Below, one piece after another: positions 30,333 to 39,900 of a stretch of 61,947 nucleotides of DNA. Source of the stretch: Pantoea wallisii. GTDB taxonomy: Bacteria; Pseudomonadota; Gammaproteobacteria; Enterobacterales; Enterobacteriaceae. The position numbers and the translations under genes are program-made. Each line of letters starts with the position of its first letter. The stretch's first letter is position 1. The DNA is taken from the NCBI RefSeq assembly GCF_002095485.1, contig NZ_MLFS01000022.1:1-61947 (forward strand), written 5' to 3'. The notes under the pieces were generated by a model. It ran no database searches. It saw only the letters and a program-made list of their open reading frames with translations, and was not told the origin of the DNA.

Positions 30333-31649
30333 TTACAGCGCCGCCGAAAGCAGCAGACAGCCGATCAGACCACACAGCGAGATGATGGTCTCCAGCGCTG
30401 ACCAGGAGCGAATGGTTTCGCCAATCGTCAGGTTGAAGTACTCCTTGAACAGCCAGAAGCCGGGATCGTTCACGTGCGAGAAGATCACGCTGCCGGAACC
30501 GACCGCAATCACCATCAGTTCCGGGCTGGCTCCGCTGGTCACAATCAGCGGCGCGACAATGCCCCCGGCGGTAATGGCAGCCACCGTCGCTGAACCAAGC
30601 GCGATACGCAGTACAGCGGCAATTGACCAGGCCATAAAGATCGGCGACAGGTTAGTTTCATGCATCATGCTTGCGATGTACTTATCGACGCCGCTGTCCA
30701 CCAGCACCTGCTTGAACGCCCCGCCACCGCCGATGATCAACAGCATCATGGCAATGATTTTAATGGAGTCGGTGATGGTGCCCATCACTTCATCCATGCT
30801 GCGTCCGCGGTTGAGACCAAAGGTGAAGATCGCGATCAGCACCGCAATCAGCGTTGCCATGATGGGATCGCCGAAGAACTCGGCGTACGGCAGCAGCACG
30901 TGGCCTTTCGGCAGCAGCATCTCGGCCACGGCACGCAGCGCCATCAGAATCACCGGAACCAGCGCCGTCCAGACGCTGACGCCAAAGCCTGGCATCTCTG
31001 CTTCAGTAAAGGTTTTAGGATTCCACAACCCTTCCGGGATAGGCTTATCAATGCCCTTCAGGAAACGCGCATAGACCGGGCCGGCGAGGATAACGGTTGG
31101 AATACCTAACAGCGTACCGTACAGCAGCGTTTTCCCCATGTCTGCGTTAAACAGCGTGGCAATCGCCGTCGGGCCCGGATGCGGTGGCAGGAAGCCGTGG
31201 GTGACGGAGAGCGCAGCAGCCATCGGCACGCCGACATACAGCAGCGGCACGCGGGCTGAAGCCGCAATGCTGAACACCAGCGGCAGCATCAGCACAAAGC
31301 CCACTTCGTAGAACAGCGCGAAGCCGACGGTAAAACCGGTCAGCACCAGCGCCCACTGGATATGTTTCTGACCAAATTTTTCGATCAGCGTGGTGGCGAT
31401 ACGCTGTGCGCCACCGCAATCGGCTAACAGTTTGCCGAGCATGGCACCAAATCCCATGATCAGCGCCAGGCTGCCCAGGGTGCCGCCCACGCCGGTTTTG
31501 ATCGAGCCGATCACCTTGTTCACTGGCATGCCCTGCATCATCCCCACCGCCAGCGCGACCAGAATCAGCGCGATAAATCCGTTGAGTTTGAAACGAATCA
31601 TCAGCAGTAGCAGGAGCGCTACGCCAATTGCCACATAGAGTAATGGCAT
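30333..31649 (-). CDS. gntT: High-affinity gluconate:H+ symporter GntT
   Basis: GntP-family inner-membrane transporter, 438 residues with roughly 12-14 hydrophobic helices. Conserved GFLPPHPGPTAI, FALFYEVGFVL and SVIFSHVNDPGFWLFKEYF match E. coli GntT closely. I chose the ATG at 31649 (MPLLYVAIG) to match the family length. Tandem GntR-type operators lie about 100-130 bases upstream, implying gluconate induction. Confidence 0.93.
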   Translation of the reverse strand: MPLLYVAIGVALLLLLMIRFKLNGFIALILVALAVGMMQGMPVNKVIGSIKTGVGGTLGSLALIMGFGAMLGKLLADCGGAQRIATTLIEKFGQKHIQWALVLTGFTVGFALFYEVGFVLMLPLVFSIAASARVPLLYVGVPMAAALSVTHGFLPPHPGPTAIATLFNADMGKTLLYGTLLGIPTVILAGPVYARFLKGIDKPIPEGLWNPKTFTEAEMPGFGVSVWTALVPVILMALRAVAEMLLPKGHVLLPYAEFFGDPIMATLIAVLIAIFTFGLNRGRSMDEVMGTITDSIKIIAMMLLIIGGGGAFKQVLVDSGVDKYIASMMHETNLSPIFMAWSIAAVLRIALGSATVAAITAGGIVAPLIVTSGASPELMVIAVGSGSVIFSHVNDPGFWLFKEYFNLTIGETIRSWSALETIISLCGLIGCLLLSAAL

Positions 31650-31749
31650 AATTTTTCTCCACTTTTGTGCGCGGCTGTTAACCGGCAGCGGTTTGTTGTA
31701 GTAAGCCCGGGGGCCAGAGTCAGTGCCTGATGCTTCAGCGTGTAGCATT

Positions 31750-31765
31750 CTGTTACCGGTATCAT
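31750..31765 (-). promoter_or_regulatory. GntR operator 1 upstream of gntT
   Basis: CTGTTACCGGTATCAT, a near-perfect dyad matching the GntR consensus (ATGTTACC-GGTAACAT type). It overlaps a second site by two bases, as in the two-operator control of E. coli gntT. Confidence 0.7.
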
Positions 31766-31779
31766 GTTAAGGGTAACAT
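31764..31779 (-). promoter_or_regulatory. GntR operator 2 upstream of gntT
   Basis: ATGTTAAGGGTAACAT with perfect six-base arms ATGTTA / TAACAT. A possible CRP-like TGCGA-N6-TCAAC lies further upstream near 31821 but is too weak to claim separately. Confidence 0.7.
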
Positions 31780-31921
31780 TGCCGGGAAATCACCTGGCGC
31801 GGCGGGCGAATTTCTGTTTTGCGAAGGTGATCAACTTTTTGCCCGCCAGTTATCAGATTGTTTGCACCGGAAGCGTCACGGCTTTTGGTTACACTAGCGG
31901 TTTACGCCAATCAAAAAGGAT

Positions 31922-33073
31922 ATGCAGGTGAGTGAGAATCTGATCGAGCTGTACAGTAATCAACAAACCCTGTTTGGGCGCGGCAGTATAGACCGTCTGG
32001 TGCCGCTGCTGGCCGCCAATCCACAGCCGACCCTGCTGTTCTGCGGTCGCTCTTTTCTCAACAGCCCCGCCTGGGCGCGCCTCGGCGCCGCCTTACATGA
32101 CCAGATCCTCGGCTATGAGATTGTCAGTCACGAGGCCTCACCGGCGGAGATCGATGGCTGGGTGCAGCGCTGGCGTGGACACGTTGATCGCGTTGTTGCA
32201 ATTGGCGGCGGCAGCGTACTGGATGCCGCGAAAGCGTTTGGCGCGATGATGCAGCATCCGCTGAACACGGCGCGCTATCTGGAGAAGGTGGGTGATACGC
32301 CGGTACAAGCCGTAACACTGCCGCTGATTGCGATTCCCACTACGGCCGGCACCGGCAGCGAAGTGACGCAAAATGCAGTGGTAACCGACCAGCAGGAGAT
32401 CAAGGTCAAAGCATCACTGCGTCATCCGGTGTTTGTGCCGCAGGTGGCTATTCTCGATCCCGATCTACTTAAAGGCGCGCCAGACTCAGTCTTAGCAACC
32501 TGCGGCATTGATGCGTTTACCCATCTGTTTGAGGCCTATCTGTCGCGCAAGGGCAATCTGTTTACCCGGCAACATGCGCTTAATGGCCTGCAACTCTTTT
32601 TCCGTGCCTGGCCGCATTTGAACCGTGATGACACCGTGGGAGATGACGCGCGTGAAGCGATGATGATGGCATCGTGGCTGGGCGGCATCAGCCTGAGCAG
32701 CGCCGGCCTGGGGGTTATTCACGGCATCGCCGGGGAGCTGGGCGCGATTAAGCCGTTCCACCATGGCGAAGTGTGCGGCCGTTTACTGTTTCCCTTCCTG
32801 GATGTGCTGGCTGAGACAACGCATCCTGAGCAGCAGCGCCTGATGGCCCAGCTGGGTGAACAGCTGCTGCCGAATGAGGCAGCACCGCCTGCGCTGGCGC
32901 TGAAAGCCTGGCTCCAGCAGCATGCGATTGTGCCCTTCTGGCAGGATGGCCCCACGCTCTCACCAGAGGACGTTGACTGGATTGTAGCCCGTGCCAACAG
33001 CAAAAATGGCTGGGTGAGCTATGACGCACCGACGATGACAGAGATGCTCGTGGCTGCGTGGCGGGTTGTTTAA
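31922..33073 (+). CDS. Iron-containing alcohol dehydrogenase
   Basis: Group III Fe-dependent ADH of 383 residues. NAD-binding GGGSVLDAAKAFG (around 97) and IPTTAGTGSEVT (around 139). Metal ligands fall in DAFTHLFEAYLS, GVIHGIAGELG and KPFHHGEVCG. ATG preceded by AAAAAGGA. Transcribed away from gntT, so the GntR region may influence both. Substrate is not predictable; alcohol, phosphonoacetaldehyde-like or lactaldehyde substrates occur in this family. Confidence 0.88.
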   Translation: MQVSENLIELYSNQQTLFGRGSIDRLVPLLAANPQPTLLFCGRSFLNSPAWARLGAALHDQILGYEIVSHEASPAEIDGWVQRWRGHVDRVVAIGGGSVLDAAKAFGAMMQHPLNTARYLEKVGDTPVQAVTLPLIAIPTTAGTGSEVTQNAVVTDQQEIKVKASLRHPVFVPQVAILDPDLLKGAPDSVLATCGIDAFTHLFEAYLSRKGNLFTRQHALNGLQLFFRAWPHLNRDDTVGDDAREAMMMASWLGGISLSSAGLGVIHGIAGELGAIKPFHHGEVCGRLLFPFLDVLAETTHPEQQRLMAQLGEQLLPNEAAPPALALKAWLQQHAIVPFWQDGPTLSPEDVDWIVARANSKNGWVSYDAPTMTEMLVAAWRVV

Positions 33074-33116
33074 TACCAGATACCGTATCGTTGAGAAAAT
33101 CCCACTGCAGATAGCG

Positions 33117-33141
33117 CAGTCAGGCCGGACAGGCCTGACTG
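33117..33141. terminator. Terminator between the Fe-ADH gene and supH
   Basis: CAGTCAGGCC / GGCCTGACTG, a perfect ten-base stem with a GGACA loop, between convergent genes. Confidence 0.6.
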
Positions 33142-33153
33142 TAAAGGCCTCTG

Positions 33154-33981
33154 TCAGGCAAACGGCCCCTCTTCTGCCAGCATCTGCTCAATCACCTGCA
33201 GCACCCCCTCCTCACTGTTCAGCGGGGCGACATAACGCGCCGCCTCTTTCACCCGCTGCGGCGCATTCTGCATCGCAAAGCTAAAACGTGATTGCGTCAG
33301 CATCTCCAGATCGTTACCGCCATCGCCAAACGCCAGCACGTTATCGCTGCTGATGCCCCAGCGGTCCTGTAGCAAACGCAGGCCGTTGGCCTTATGCAAT
33401 CCCGGCACAATCAAATCCACAGAGCCGTGACCGCTGGAGGTCGCCGCTGCCGCGCCCCGATGCACGCGGTTAATATCGGCCATCAGGGTATCCACGTAAT
33501 CGTCGGAAAGGTTCAGGGCGAACTTGAACAGTTTGTCATCGCCGACATCGGCAAGGCTGTGGATCTCCTGCAGACGATGACAGTAGTGCCGCATCTTGCT
33601 CAGCCACTGCGCATCGGCACCGGCAAAGTGATAGGCACTGTTGCGTCCGCACAGCAGGAACCGGAGGTTGGGATAGTGCCCCTGATGCAACGTCTCCAGT
33701 ACGGCATTCACATCGTCGCGTGAAAATTCTCCGCAAAACAGCTCTTCATCACAGTCGATAATCCACGCGCCATTCTCTGCAACAAAGGCAATCTCGCTGG
33801 CAATGTCAGGAAAGAAGGATTTGAGCTGGTAGTACTGGTTGCCGCTGGCCACCACAAATTTGATGCCGCGCCGTTTCATCTCCTGATAGCAGATGTGAAA
33901 ACGCGCCCGGTTGTAGTGCTTTTTATCGTCGAGAAAGGTGCCGTCCATATCCACCGCCACCATTTTTACCACGGTCATCAT
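33154..33981 (-). CDS. supH: HAD-superfamily sugar phosphatase (YbiV/SupH type)
   Basis: Cof-type IIB HAD phosphatase, 275 residues. Motif I DMDGTFLDD with the catalytic aspartates, motif II VVASGNQYYQL, motif III Lys in PGLHKANGL, motif IV GDGGNDLEML. The SGNQYYQL and FVAENGA blocks are those of E. coli YbiV, which dephosphorylates fructose-1-P and other sugar phosphates. Start at 33981 or the next codon (double ATG). Confidence 0.88.
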   Translation of the reverse strand: MMTVVKMVAVDMDGTFLDDKKHYNRARFHICYQEMKRRGIKFVVASGNQYYQLKSFFPDIASEIAFVAENGAWIIDCDEELFCGEFSRDDVNAVLETLHQGHYPNLRFLLCGRNSAYHFAGADAQWLSKMRHYCHRLQEIHSLADVGDDKLFKFALNLSDDYVDTLMADINRVHRGAAAATSSGHGSVDLIVPGLHKANGLRLLQDRWGISSDNVLAFGDGGNDLEMLTQSRFSFAMQNAPQRVKEAARYVAPLNSEEGVLQVIEQMLAEEGPFA

Positions 33982-34087
33982 GACTCCTTATCGCTTTGAA
34001 AGGAAAAACGGGTCACAAAGAGGATAACCTGGTGAGCGGCGAAAGCAGAAAGAAACACGGATGGCCGCCGCCATCCGTGCAGGGTAA

Positions 34088-34543
34088 TCAGTTGATGGCG
34101 TTGTTGAGCAAAATCGCCGTAATAATCCCGGTAGCTGCCGCCACCAGCACGTAGTTGCCATCAATATAAGCCCAGTGCTCACCGCGTGGTGGCTCATACA
34201 GACCGCGATCGCGCCAGTCATCTACGCGGTAGTGCGATCCGCGAAACGCCTGCGGTGCCGGATAACCCCGGCGGAAATCGTGACCATTCCAGGCAAAGCG
34301 GTCGCCGCCGTGATGGCCTTCCGGCATGCGATGGCTGGCATAGTTATCATGATGATCGTCACCACGCCCGCGATCGCCACCGCGGTGCTCATCTCGATCG
34401 GGGCTGTGACCGCGATCCTGATGCTGATCGTTTCCGTGTGACTCCCATCGGTGATCGCCCGGCCCGTCCGCCCACGATGTGCCGGAAATGAGTGTGCTGC
34501 ATGCAATAAGTGAAGCAATAATAGTCAATGTTGTTTTTTTCAT
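34088..34543 (-). CDS. RcnB-family periplasmic protein with His/Asp-rich linker
   Basis: 151 residues from ATG 34543, preceded by GGAGG. The signal peptide ends near SWADG. It is followed by a long His/Asp/Arg/Gly-rich stretch (about residues 28-85, with repeated DRGH, DEHRGGDRGRGDDHHD) and a C-terminal RcnB domain (YRVDDWRDRGLYEPPRGEHW...DGNYVLVA) plus a hydrophobic tail. RcnB helps set Ni/Co efflux in E. coli; the acidic His-rich linker suggests metal binding. It is not next to rcnA here, so its role is open. Confidence 0.8.
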   Translation of the reverse strand: MKKTTLTIIASLIACSTLISGTSWADGPGDHRWESHGNDQHQDRGHSPDRDEHRGGDRGRGDDHHDNYASHRMPEGHHGGDRFAWNGHDFRRGYPAPQAFRGSHYRVDDWRDRGLYEPPRGEHWAYIDGNYVLVAAATGIITAILLNNAIN

Positions 34544-34591
34544 GATGTTACCTCCAATAATAACGGCAGGCTGTATGCCGTTGAGCATCAC

Positions 34592-35340
34592 TATTGTTTA
34601 AATAGAGGTAGAAAATCATTTCCAAAAGTCTTAAAAATCTTAAACTTACAATATATTACGCCGCGTTAGCGCTTTCTTAACGATTGTGACCGTTTTGACA
34701 TTAATTGTTTGCCAGTGGCGGCATGCGATTATTCAGTAATTAAGGGGTAAAAAGAAAAAACCCGACCTTGACGATCGGGTGGAGAATGCTATTTCCATAA
34801 AATGCATAAAGCGGGGAAACCCTGCTAATGAAGAGGGTAAAACTGAAGCACACAACGCCACATCACGAGCATTGCGCATTAATAATATCATTACGACATG
34901 CAAAATACTTATAAAAACTGCATCTTTTCGGATTAAACCTTAAAAAAGAAAGATTGTTCATAAATAACCTACCGCGCCCGGACTCACTCGTCTCAAATAA
35001 GGTCCGTGCTCTGACCACTACAACAATTCAAGAAAGCTTTTGACATAAGAAAATCTACAAAACTGCATTAATCCACAGTTAGCCACTGAAAAGCATAACA
35101 AAAAACCCAAACAGCATAATGTTTCCCACCGGATAAACGGCGTAATTTTAAATAGCATCATCACCGTTAAGGTCTGGCCTGCTATTTTACGGCAGGCCAG
35201 AAAAAAATCACAATCAATTTACTGGAGTGATTAATACCCGACTTAATATTAATATTCTTAATCACGCTCAATTTCCTGCCATGAGTAACGTGCAGGAGGT
35301 AATTTTACCTGCCGCTACGCTTTTTTTAATTGCTTAACTC
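34592..35340. other. AT-rich region without a clear gene
   Basis: About 750 bp, distinctly more AT-rich than its flanks, with no frame over 60 codons that looks coding. It contains a minus-strand terminator-like hairpin (34755-34780), a perfect 9-bp inverted repeat CTGGCCTGC / GCAGGCCAG at 35174-35200 without a T-run on the correct side, and an AGGTAATTTTACCT palindrome near 35297. A 32-codon minus frame (34863-34961) ends upstream of the first hairpin, but its ribosome site is weak. Confidence 0.5.
34755..34780 (-). terminator. Terminator-like hairpin pointing to an unannotated minus-strand RNA
   Basis: On the minus strand ACCCGA ... TCGGGT closes a 9-base loop and is followed by six T. No confident gene lies upstream on that strand for over 500 bases, so a small RNA or peptide transcript is possible. 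Confidence 0.5.
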
Positions 35341-35577
35341 TTACTGTTTATTAACGGCAAGATGACGCGTCACGGAAGCCGGATGACGCTTCAACGCAGC
35401 GGCTGGCCGGATGGGCCGCCGCACCAGTTCGCCGCCGCAGTTCGGACAGTGCTGAGCCAGCGGACCTTCGGCACAGTCCGCGCAAAACGTACACTCAAAC
35501 GAACAGATGCGCGCCCCGCTGGTCTCAGGGGGCAGATCTTTATCACAGCACTCACAGTTTGGTCGTAGTTCCAGCAT
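35341..35577 (-). CDS. DUF1272 cysteine-rich protein
   Basis: 78 residues matching the DUF1272 pattern: LRPNCECCDKDLPPETS, ICSFECTFCADCAE, HCPNCGGELVRRPIRP. Four CxxC-type pairs suggest two zinc sites. Function unknown. Divergent from the AI-2E family gene. Confidence 0.88.
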   Translation of the reverse strand: MLELRPNCECCDKDLPPETSGARICSFECTFCADCAEGPLAQHCPNCGGELVRRPIRPAAALKRHPASVTRHLAVNKQ

Positions 35578-35767
35578 TATCGTCTCCCGTGGTTAGCGCT
35601 TTATCATTACCCTACAGGCTGTCCGTTACCAGTCTGCCTGCGGACATCAGGCGGACAGATCGGGACAGCGCGCGGCGCAGAGCGCGTCAGGGTTTCGCTA
35701 AAAACATTACATTCCCCGCCGGGCGTTCTATAGTTCATTCGCTACGTTTATCCTGCGAGGCTATTGA

Positions 35768-36871
35768 ATGCGTGTTAAAGGCTTAAATATCGGTTTCTTC
35801 ATTGTTATTTTGGCGATCGTCACGATCGCCTTTTTCGATGTGCTGACACCTTACTTCTCCGCCATTTTATGGGCGGCTATCCTGGCGGTGATCTTTGCAC
35901 CGCTCAAGGCCCTGCTGCGCCGTAAAATGGGCGATCGCAATGGGCTGGCCTCTTTTGCCACCCTGGTGATTATCTGCCTGATTGTTTTTACCCCGCTGGC
36001 TATCATCACCTCTTCACTGGTGGTGGAGGTCAATACGGTCTATACCAAGCTGCAGAATAACTCGGCGCAGTTCCCTACGGTCTTTGCCGATCTGCTGCAG
36101 CATCTGCCGGGCTGGGCACAACGCTATCTGGCGGATCATGATCTGAACAGTGCGACGCAAATCCAGCAAAAACTCTCCAGCTTTGCCCTGAAGGGTGGCC
36201 AGTACATGGCGGGTAGCGTGTTCCTGATTGGTAAAGGCACATTTACCTTTACCGTTGGCTTCGGCGTTATGCTCTATCTGCTGTTCTTCCTGCTGAAAGA
36301 TGGTGCCTGGCTGGTGGGCCTGATACTGGAAGCGCTGCCGCTCTCCACGTACGTCAAACACCACCTGATGATGAAATTTGCCGCAGTTTCGCGTGCAACC
36401 GTCAAAGGCACCGTCGTGGTGGCGGTGGTTCAGGGGATTCTGGGCGGCTTCGCCTTCTGGATCACCGACATTGACGGCAGCCTGCTGTGGGGTGCGCTGA
36501 TGGCCTTCCTGTCGCTGATTCCGGCGGTCGGCTCCGCCATTGTCTGGGTGCCCGCCGCGATCTTCTTCTTCGCTACCAGCGCGCTGTGGAAAGGTCTGTT
36601 CCTGGTGGGCTTCTTTGTGGTTGTCGTTGGCCTGGTGGATAACATCCTGCGTCCGCTGCTGGTCGGTAAAGATACCAAGATGCCGGATTACCTGATCCTG
36701 ATCGCCACGCTGGGCGGCATGGAAGTTTATGGCATCAACGGTTTTGTCATCGGGCCGCTGATCGCCGCGCTGTTCATTGCCTGCTGGAACCTGCTCTCTG
36801 GCCGCGACAACCGCGATAACGCCGAGGAGATCGACGAAGAGTTTATCGAAGAGGGTAAACTGCGCGATTAA
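35768..36871 (+). CDS. AI-2E transporter family (PF01594-type) membrane protein
   Basis: 367-residue protein with about seven to eight hydrophobic helices and the family's C-terminal signature (GLVDNILRPLLVGKDTKMP then GPLIAALFIACW). It ends in an acidic tail (EEIDEEFIEEG). Relatives include YdiK, PerM and TqsA; most are of unknown substrate, and a quorum-signal role should not be assumed. Followed by a good hairpin. Confidence 0.82.
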   Translation: MRVKGLNIGFFIVILAIVTIAFFDVLTPYFSAILWAAILAVIFAPLKALLRRKMGDRNGLASFATLVIICLIVFTPLAIITSSLVVEVNTVYTKLQNNSAQFPTVFADLLQHLPGWAQRYLADHDLNSATQIQQKLSSFALKGGQYMAGSVFLIGKGTFTFTVGFGVMLYLLFFLLKDGAWLVGLILEALPLSTYVKHHLMMKFAAVSRATVKGTVVVAVVQGILGGFAFWITDIDGSLLWGALMAFLSLIPAVGSAIVWVPAAIFFFATSALWKGLFLVGFFVVVVGLVDNILRPLLVGKDTKMPDYLILIATLGGMEVYGINGFVIGPLIAALFIACWNLLSGRDNRDNAEEIDEEFIEEGKLRD

Positions 36872-36886
36872 GGTTCTACCTCTCTG

Positions 36887-36908
36887 CTGGCTACCGCCCG
36901 GTAGCCAG
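36887..36908 (+). terminator. Terminator after the AI-2E family gene
   Basis: CTGGCTACC, GCCC loop, GGTAGCCAG, then CCTTTGCTT. The T-run is short but the stem is strong. Confidence 0.65.
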
Positions 36909-36911
36909 CCT

Positions 36912-36940
36912 TTGCTTAATCGTTTTGCCTGCGGTAGGCT
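36912..36940 (+). promoter_or_regulatory. Candidate promoter of the SF1 helicase gene
   Basis: TTGCTT (36912-36917), 17-bp spacer, TAGGCT (36935-36940). The left arm of the inverted repeat at 36938-36976 overlaps the -10 box and predicted start point. Confidence 0.4.
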
Positions 36941-36976
36941 CTTTTGCTGACATTTAACGGACGACCGCAAAAGAGC
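36938..36976 (+). promoter_or_regulatory. Inverted repeat over the promoter and ribosome site of the helicase gene
   Basis: Perfect arms GCTCTTTTGC (36938-36947) and GCAAAAGAGC (36967-36976) with a 19-base spacer. The right arm contains the AAGAG ribosome-site candidate and ends four bases before the ATG. It could be an operator, or a hairpin that hides the ribosome site if transcription starts upstream of the left arm. Confidence 0.5.
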
Positions 36977-36980
36977 TAAC

Positions 36981-39900
36981 ATGGATGCACAGCCCACTCC
37001 TGAAAGTATTCTGCGTGCCTGGCAACGCATAGAGTTTTTCCAGCCCTACACTCTCGATGAAAAAAAACAGAGCATACGGCTCACACTCAGCGAGCTAAGG
37101 CGCGCTGGCGATCGCTTATTGCCATGGCTAAACGCGGAGCTGCGGGAGCAGTGTGACATCCCGGACAGGGCCGCTTACGTTGTTCATCTCGGACTATTTG
37201 ATAAAAGTATCGCAAACCAGGTAGCGCGGCAGGTATTTGGCACGGAGTCCGGGCTGGCGGCAGAAGAGAACGAACAGCGGCTGGATAATGAGGGGATAAC
37301 TTGCTTCGCCAAGGTCGTCGTGGACAAGCATGGCGCACCCGCGTTGCAAGATCTATCCGTTAGCTCGCTCCCCTGGGCACTCGGTCATCTTGCTCAGCAG
37401 CGCTTTAATCAGCTTCACTCTCAAACCTTTAAAAACCACTGCGAAACCCTGGCCGATAAACTCACTACGTTTGCTCTATCATTGCGGGCAGCTGTTGAAA
37501 ATGGTCCGCGCATTCTCGGGGCAGCTGATGTGCTCGCACTGCTGCACGATGAGTTAGTCCCCTGGGCAGATTTTTCGCCAGCATGGAAATATGCGCTGCA
37601 GATCGACTGGTTTGAAAGTGGCAGTAGCGCCTCAGAGGATGATACTGCGGATGAGGATGAGGCTGGTGGATCGAATAATATCGCGCTACCGATCCTTAAC
37701 AGCTTCTTTTTTGATGACCTGGAAATCGTCAGCGCATCTCTGCACCCTTCGCAGAAGAGCAAGAGTTTACGTGCTTATCTCAGTAATGAGAGCGTACCAA
37801 AAATCGATCTCTACTCTCAGTCAGCTATGGATGCCATTATCACCCTGTCGCATCCGGCCAAAACCCCACCCGGCCGATGGCCCGCAGATCCCCGTCACAA
37901 CATGTCGCTGATGCAACAGTTTGCCATTAACGCCGCAACAACCGAGCTGGCAGACGGCGGTATCCTTTCGGTCAATGGACCGCCCGGCACCGGGAAAACC
38001 ACCCTGCTACGCGATCTTGTGGCGCACAATGTGGTTGAACGCGCCCGCGTGCTGAGCGGCTTCACTCAGGTGGCCGACACGTTTGATAAGAACGGTTTGC
38101 TCGTACCAGCGCTGTGCGGGTTTGAGATGGTGATTGCCTCCAGTAATAATGCCGCCGTTGAGAACATCTCGAAAGAGCTGCCTCAGCAATCCTCCATTGC
38201 TGAGGCGTACCGTGAGATAAATTACCTGGCAGCAAGTGCTAACCAGATTGCGGCAGCCGGTCTTCCCAGGCGCGACAAGAGAACGGCCAAAGAGCCCAAT
38301 GGTAAGGGCCGTACTTATCATCTGTTTCGTCCACTGGAGACGGATAAGCAGTGCTGGGGCGTCATTTCAGCTGCGCTGGGCAGTAAAAAGAATCGCCAGC
38401 GCTTTGCGCAACGCTTCCTGATTGATGAACACTTCCTGCGTGATACGCCCGCAGAAGCCAATCGGCCGCAAAACGAAAACTTCCTTAGCCTCTGGCGCTG
38501 GTGGAAATGCCATCAGCACACCTCATTTGCCGAGGCAAAACGCGCCTTTCTGCACCAGTTGAAGCAGACTGACGCCCTGCAGCAGCAACTGGTCACGCTG
38601 GCCGATCTGCGTGCAAGTGAGCCACAAGACCTTACCCCGCTTAAACAACAGCTGAATGCGCTTCAGCAGCAGCTGACGCAGCAGGTGCGAGCCCGGGATC
38701 TTGCTGAGACGCAAAATCACGCGCTGGAGGTGCAGATACGTCACCTTCTGCAGCAACAAAAAGTGCTGGATGCCACATCGCCCGGATGGTTTAGCCGCCT
38801 GCTGAACCGAAAAAAAGTTCAGGCTTACCAGCAAGAGAAGGCAGCCGTTCAGCAAAATCTGCTCCAGCTTACGCAGCAGCAGGTGCTGTACGCGCAACAG
38901 CTGGAGGCCGCGCAGCGGAAAACAGGTGAGATTGAGAGCCAGATACAGCATGTGCAACAGCATCTGCAGCAACTGATTGACCGGCAGGCGGCACAAGCGC
39001 GCGAAGTACAGGCGTTGCAGCAGCGATTCCCTGATGTGGCAATGCCCGATCCTGCATGTGCAATTGACGATGTCACGTTGCAGCGTAATGCGCTCTGGCA
39101 AAATAAAGAGATTAACGATCAGCGCTCACGGCTGTTCGTTGCGGCGATGGCGCTACATCAGGCCTGGTTAAATGAAGCACTCTATCAACCGGCGTTTCGC
39201 AGTGTGCTCTTTGGCATGAGCGATTTTCTTGCCAGCCCCCAGAAGAGCCCGCAACCGGTGCGCGAATGGCAAACGCTGTTCATGATGGTGCCGGTCCTTT
39301 CCACCACGTTTGCCTCAGTCGGGCGCATGTTTAGTGGCGTTGGTGCCGAAGAGCTGGGCTGGTTGCTGATTGATGAAGCCGGGCAGGCTTCACCGCAACA
39401 GGCCGTGGGGGCAATCTGGCGAGCCAAACGGGTATTGGTGGTGGGCGATCCACTGCAGATCGAGCCGGTATTTACCACTTCACCAGCGCTGGTGAAATAC
39501 CTGTGTGAAGATACGCTGGCCCGGCATGCTGACCACTGGAATCCCGGCTTGTTGTCGGTACAGCAGGTCGCCGACCGCACCAATCATTGGGGCTGCGAGC
39601 TGGAGGTCATGAATCAGGTACAATCTATCGGCATTCCGCTTTGGGTCCACCGCCGCTGTCGCGAGCCGATGTTCAGTCTTGCTAATCGTATGGCTTATAA
39701 CGGTCGTATGATTCATGGTCTGGATACTGAAGCCATTCGCGCCCGGCCTTTACAGGGCCTGATACACAATCGCTGGATACATGTCACCGGTAAAACCACC
39801 GATAAGCAATATCACGACAGCCTGGGCGACGGCCTGTTGCAACTACTGGATACGCTTCTGAGCCAGCATGTTGCACTGGCATCGCTTTATATCATTACGC

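Noticed and set aside
31821..31836. CRP-like site TGCGA-N6-TCAAC upstream of gntT
   Set aside because: Only seven of ten core positions match; gntT is CRP-dependent in E. coli, but the match is too weak to list.
34863..34961. 32-codon minus frame in the AT-rich gap
   Set aside because: Weak ribosome site and no recognisable hydrophobic or domain pattern. Not listed as a gene, though the downstream terminator keeps it possible.
35174..35200. Perfect CTGGCCTGC / GCAGGCCAG hairpin next to seven A
   Set aside because: The A-run is on the wrong side for termination of either strand, and no adjacent gene ends there. Kept only as an unexplained repeat.
35281..35337. 18-codon frame MSNVQEVILPAATLFLIA
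   Set aside because: No ribosome site and it spans a palindrome; too short to support.
36014..37030. 338-codon open frame on the minus strand
   Set aside because: Antisense to the AI-2E-family permease with Gln/Arg/His-rich shadow composition and no ribosome site.
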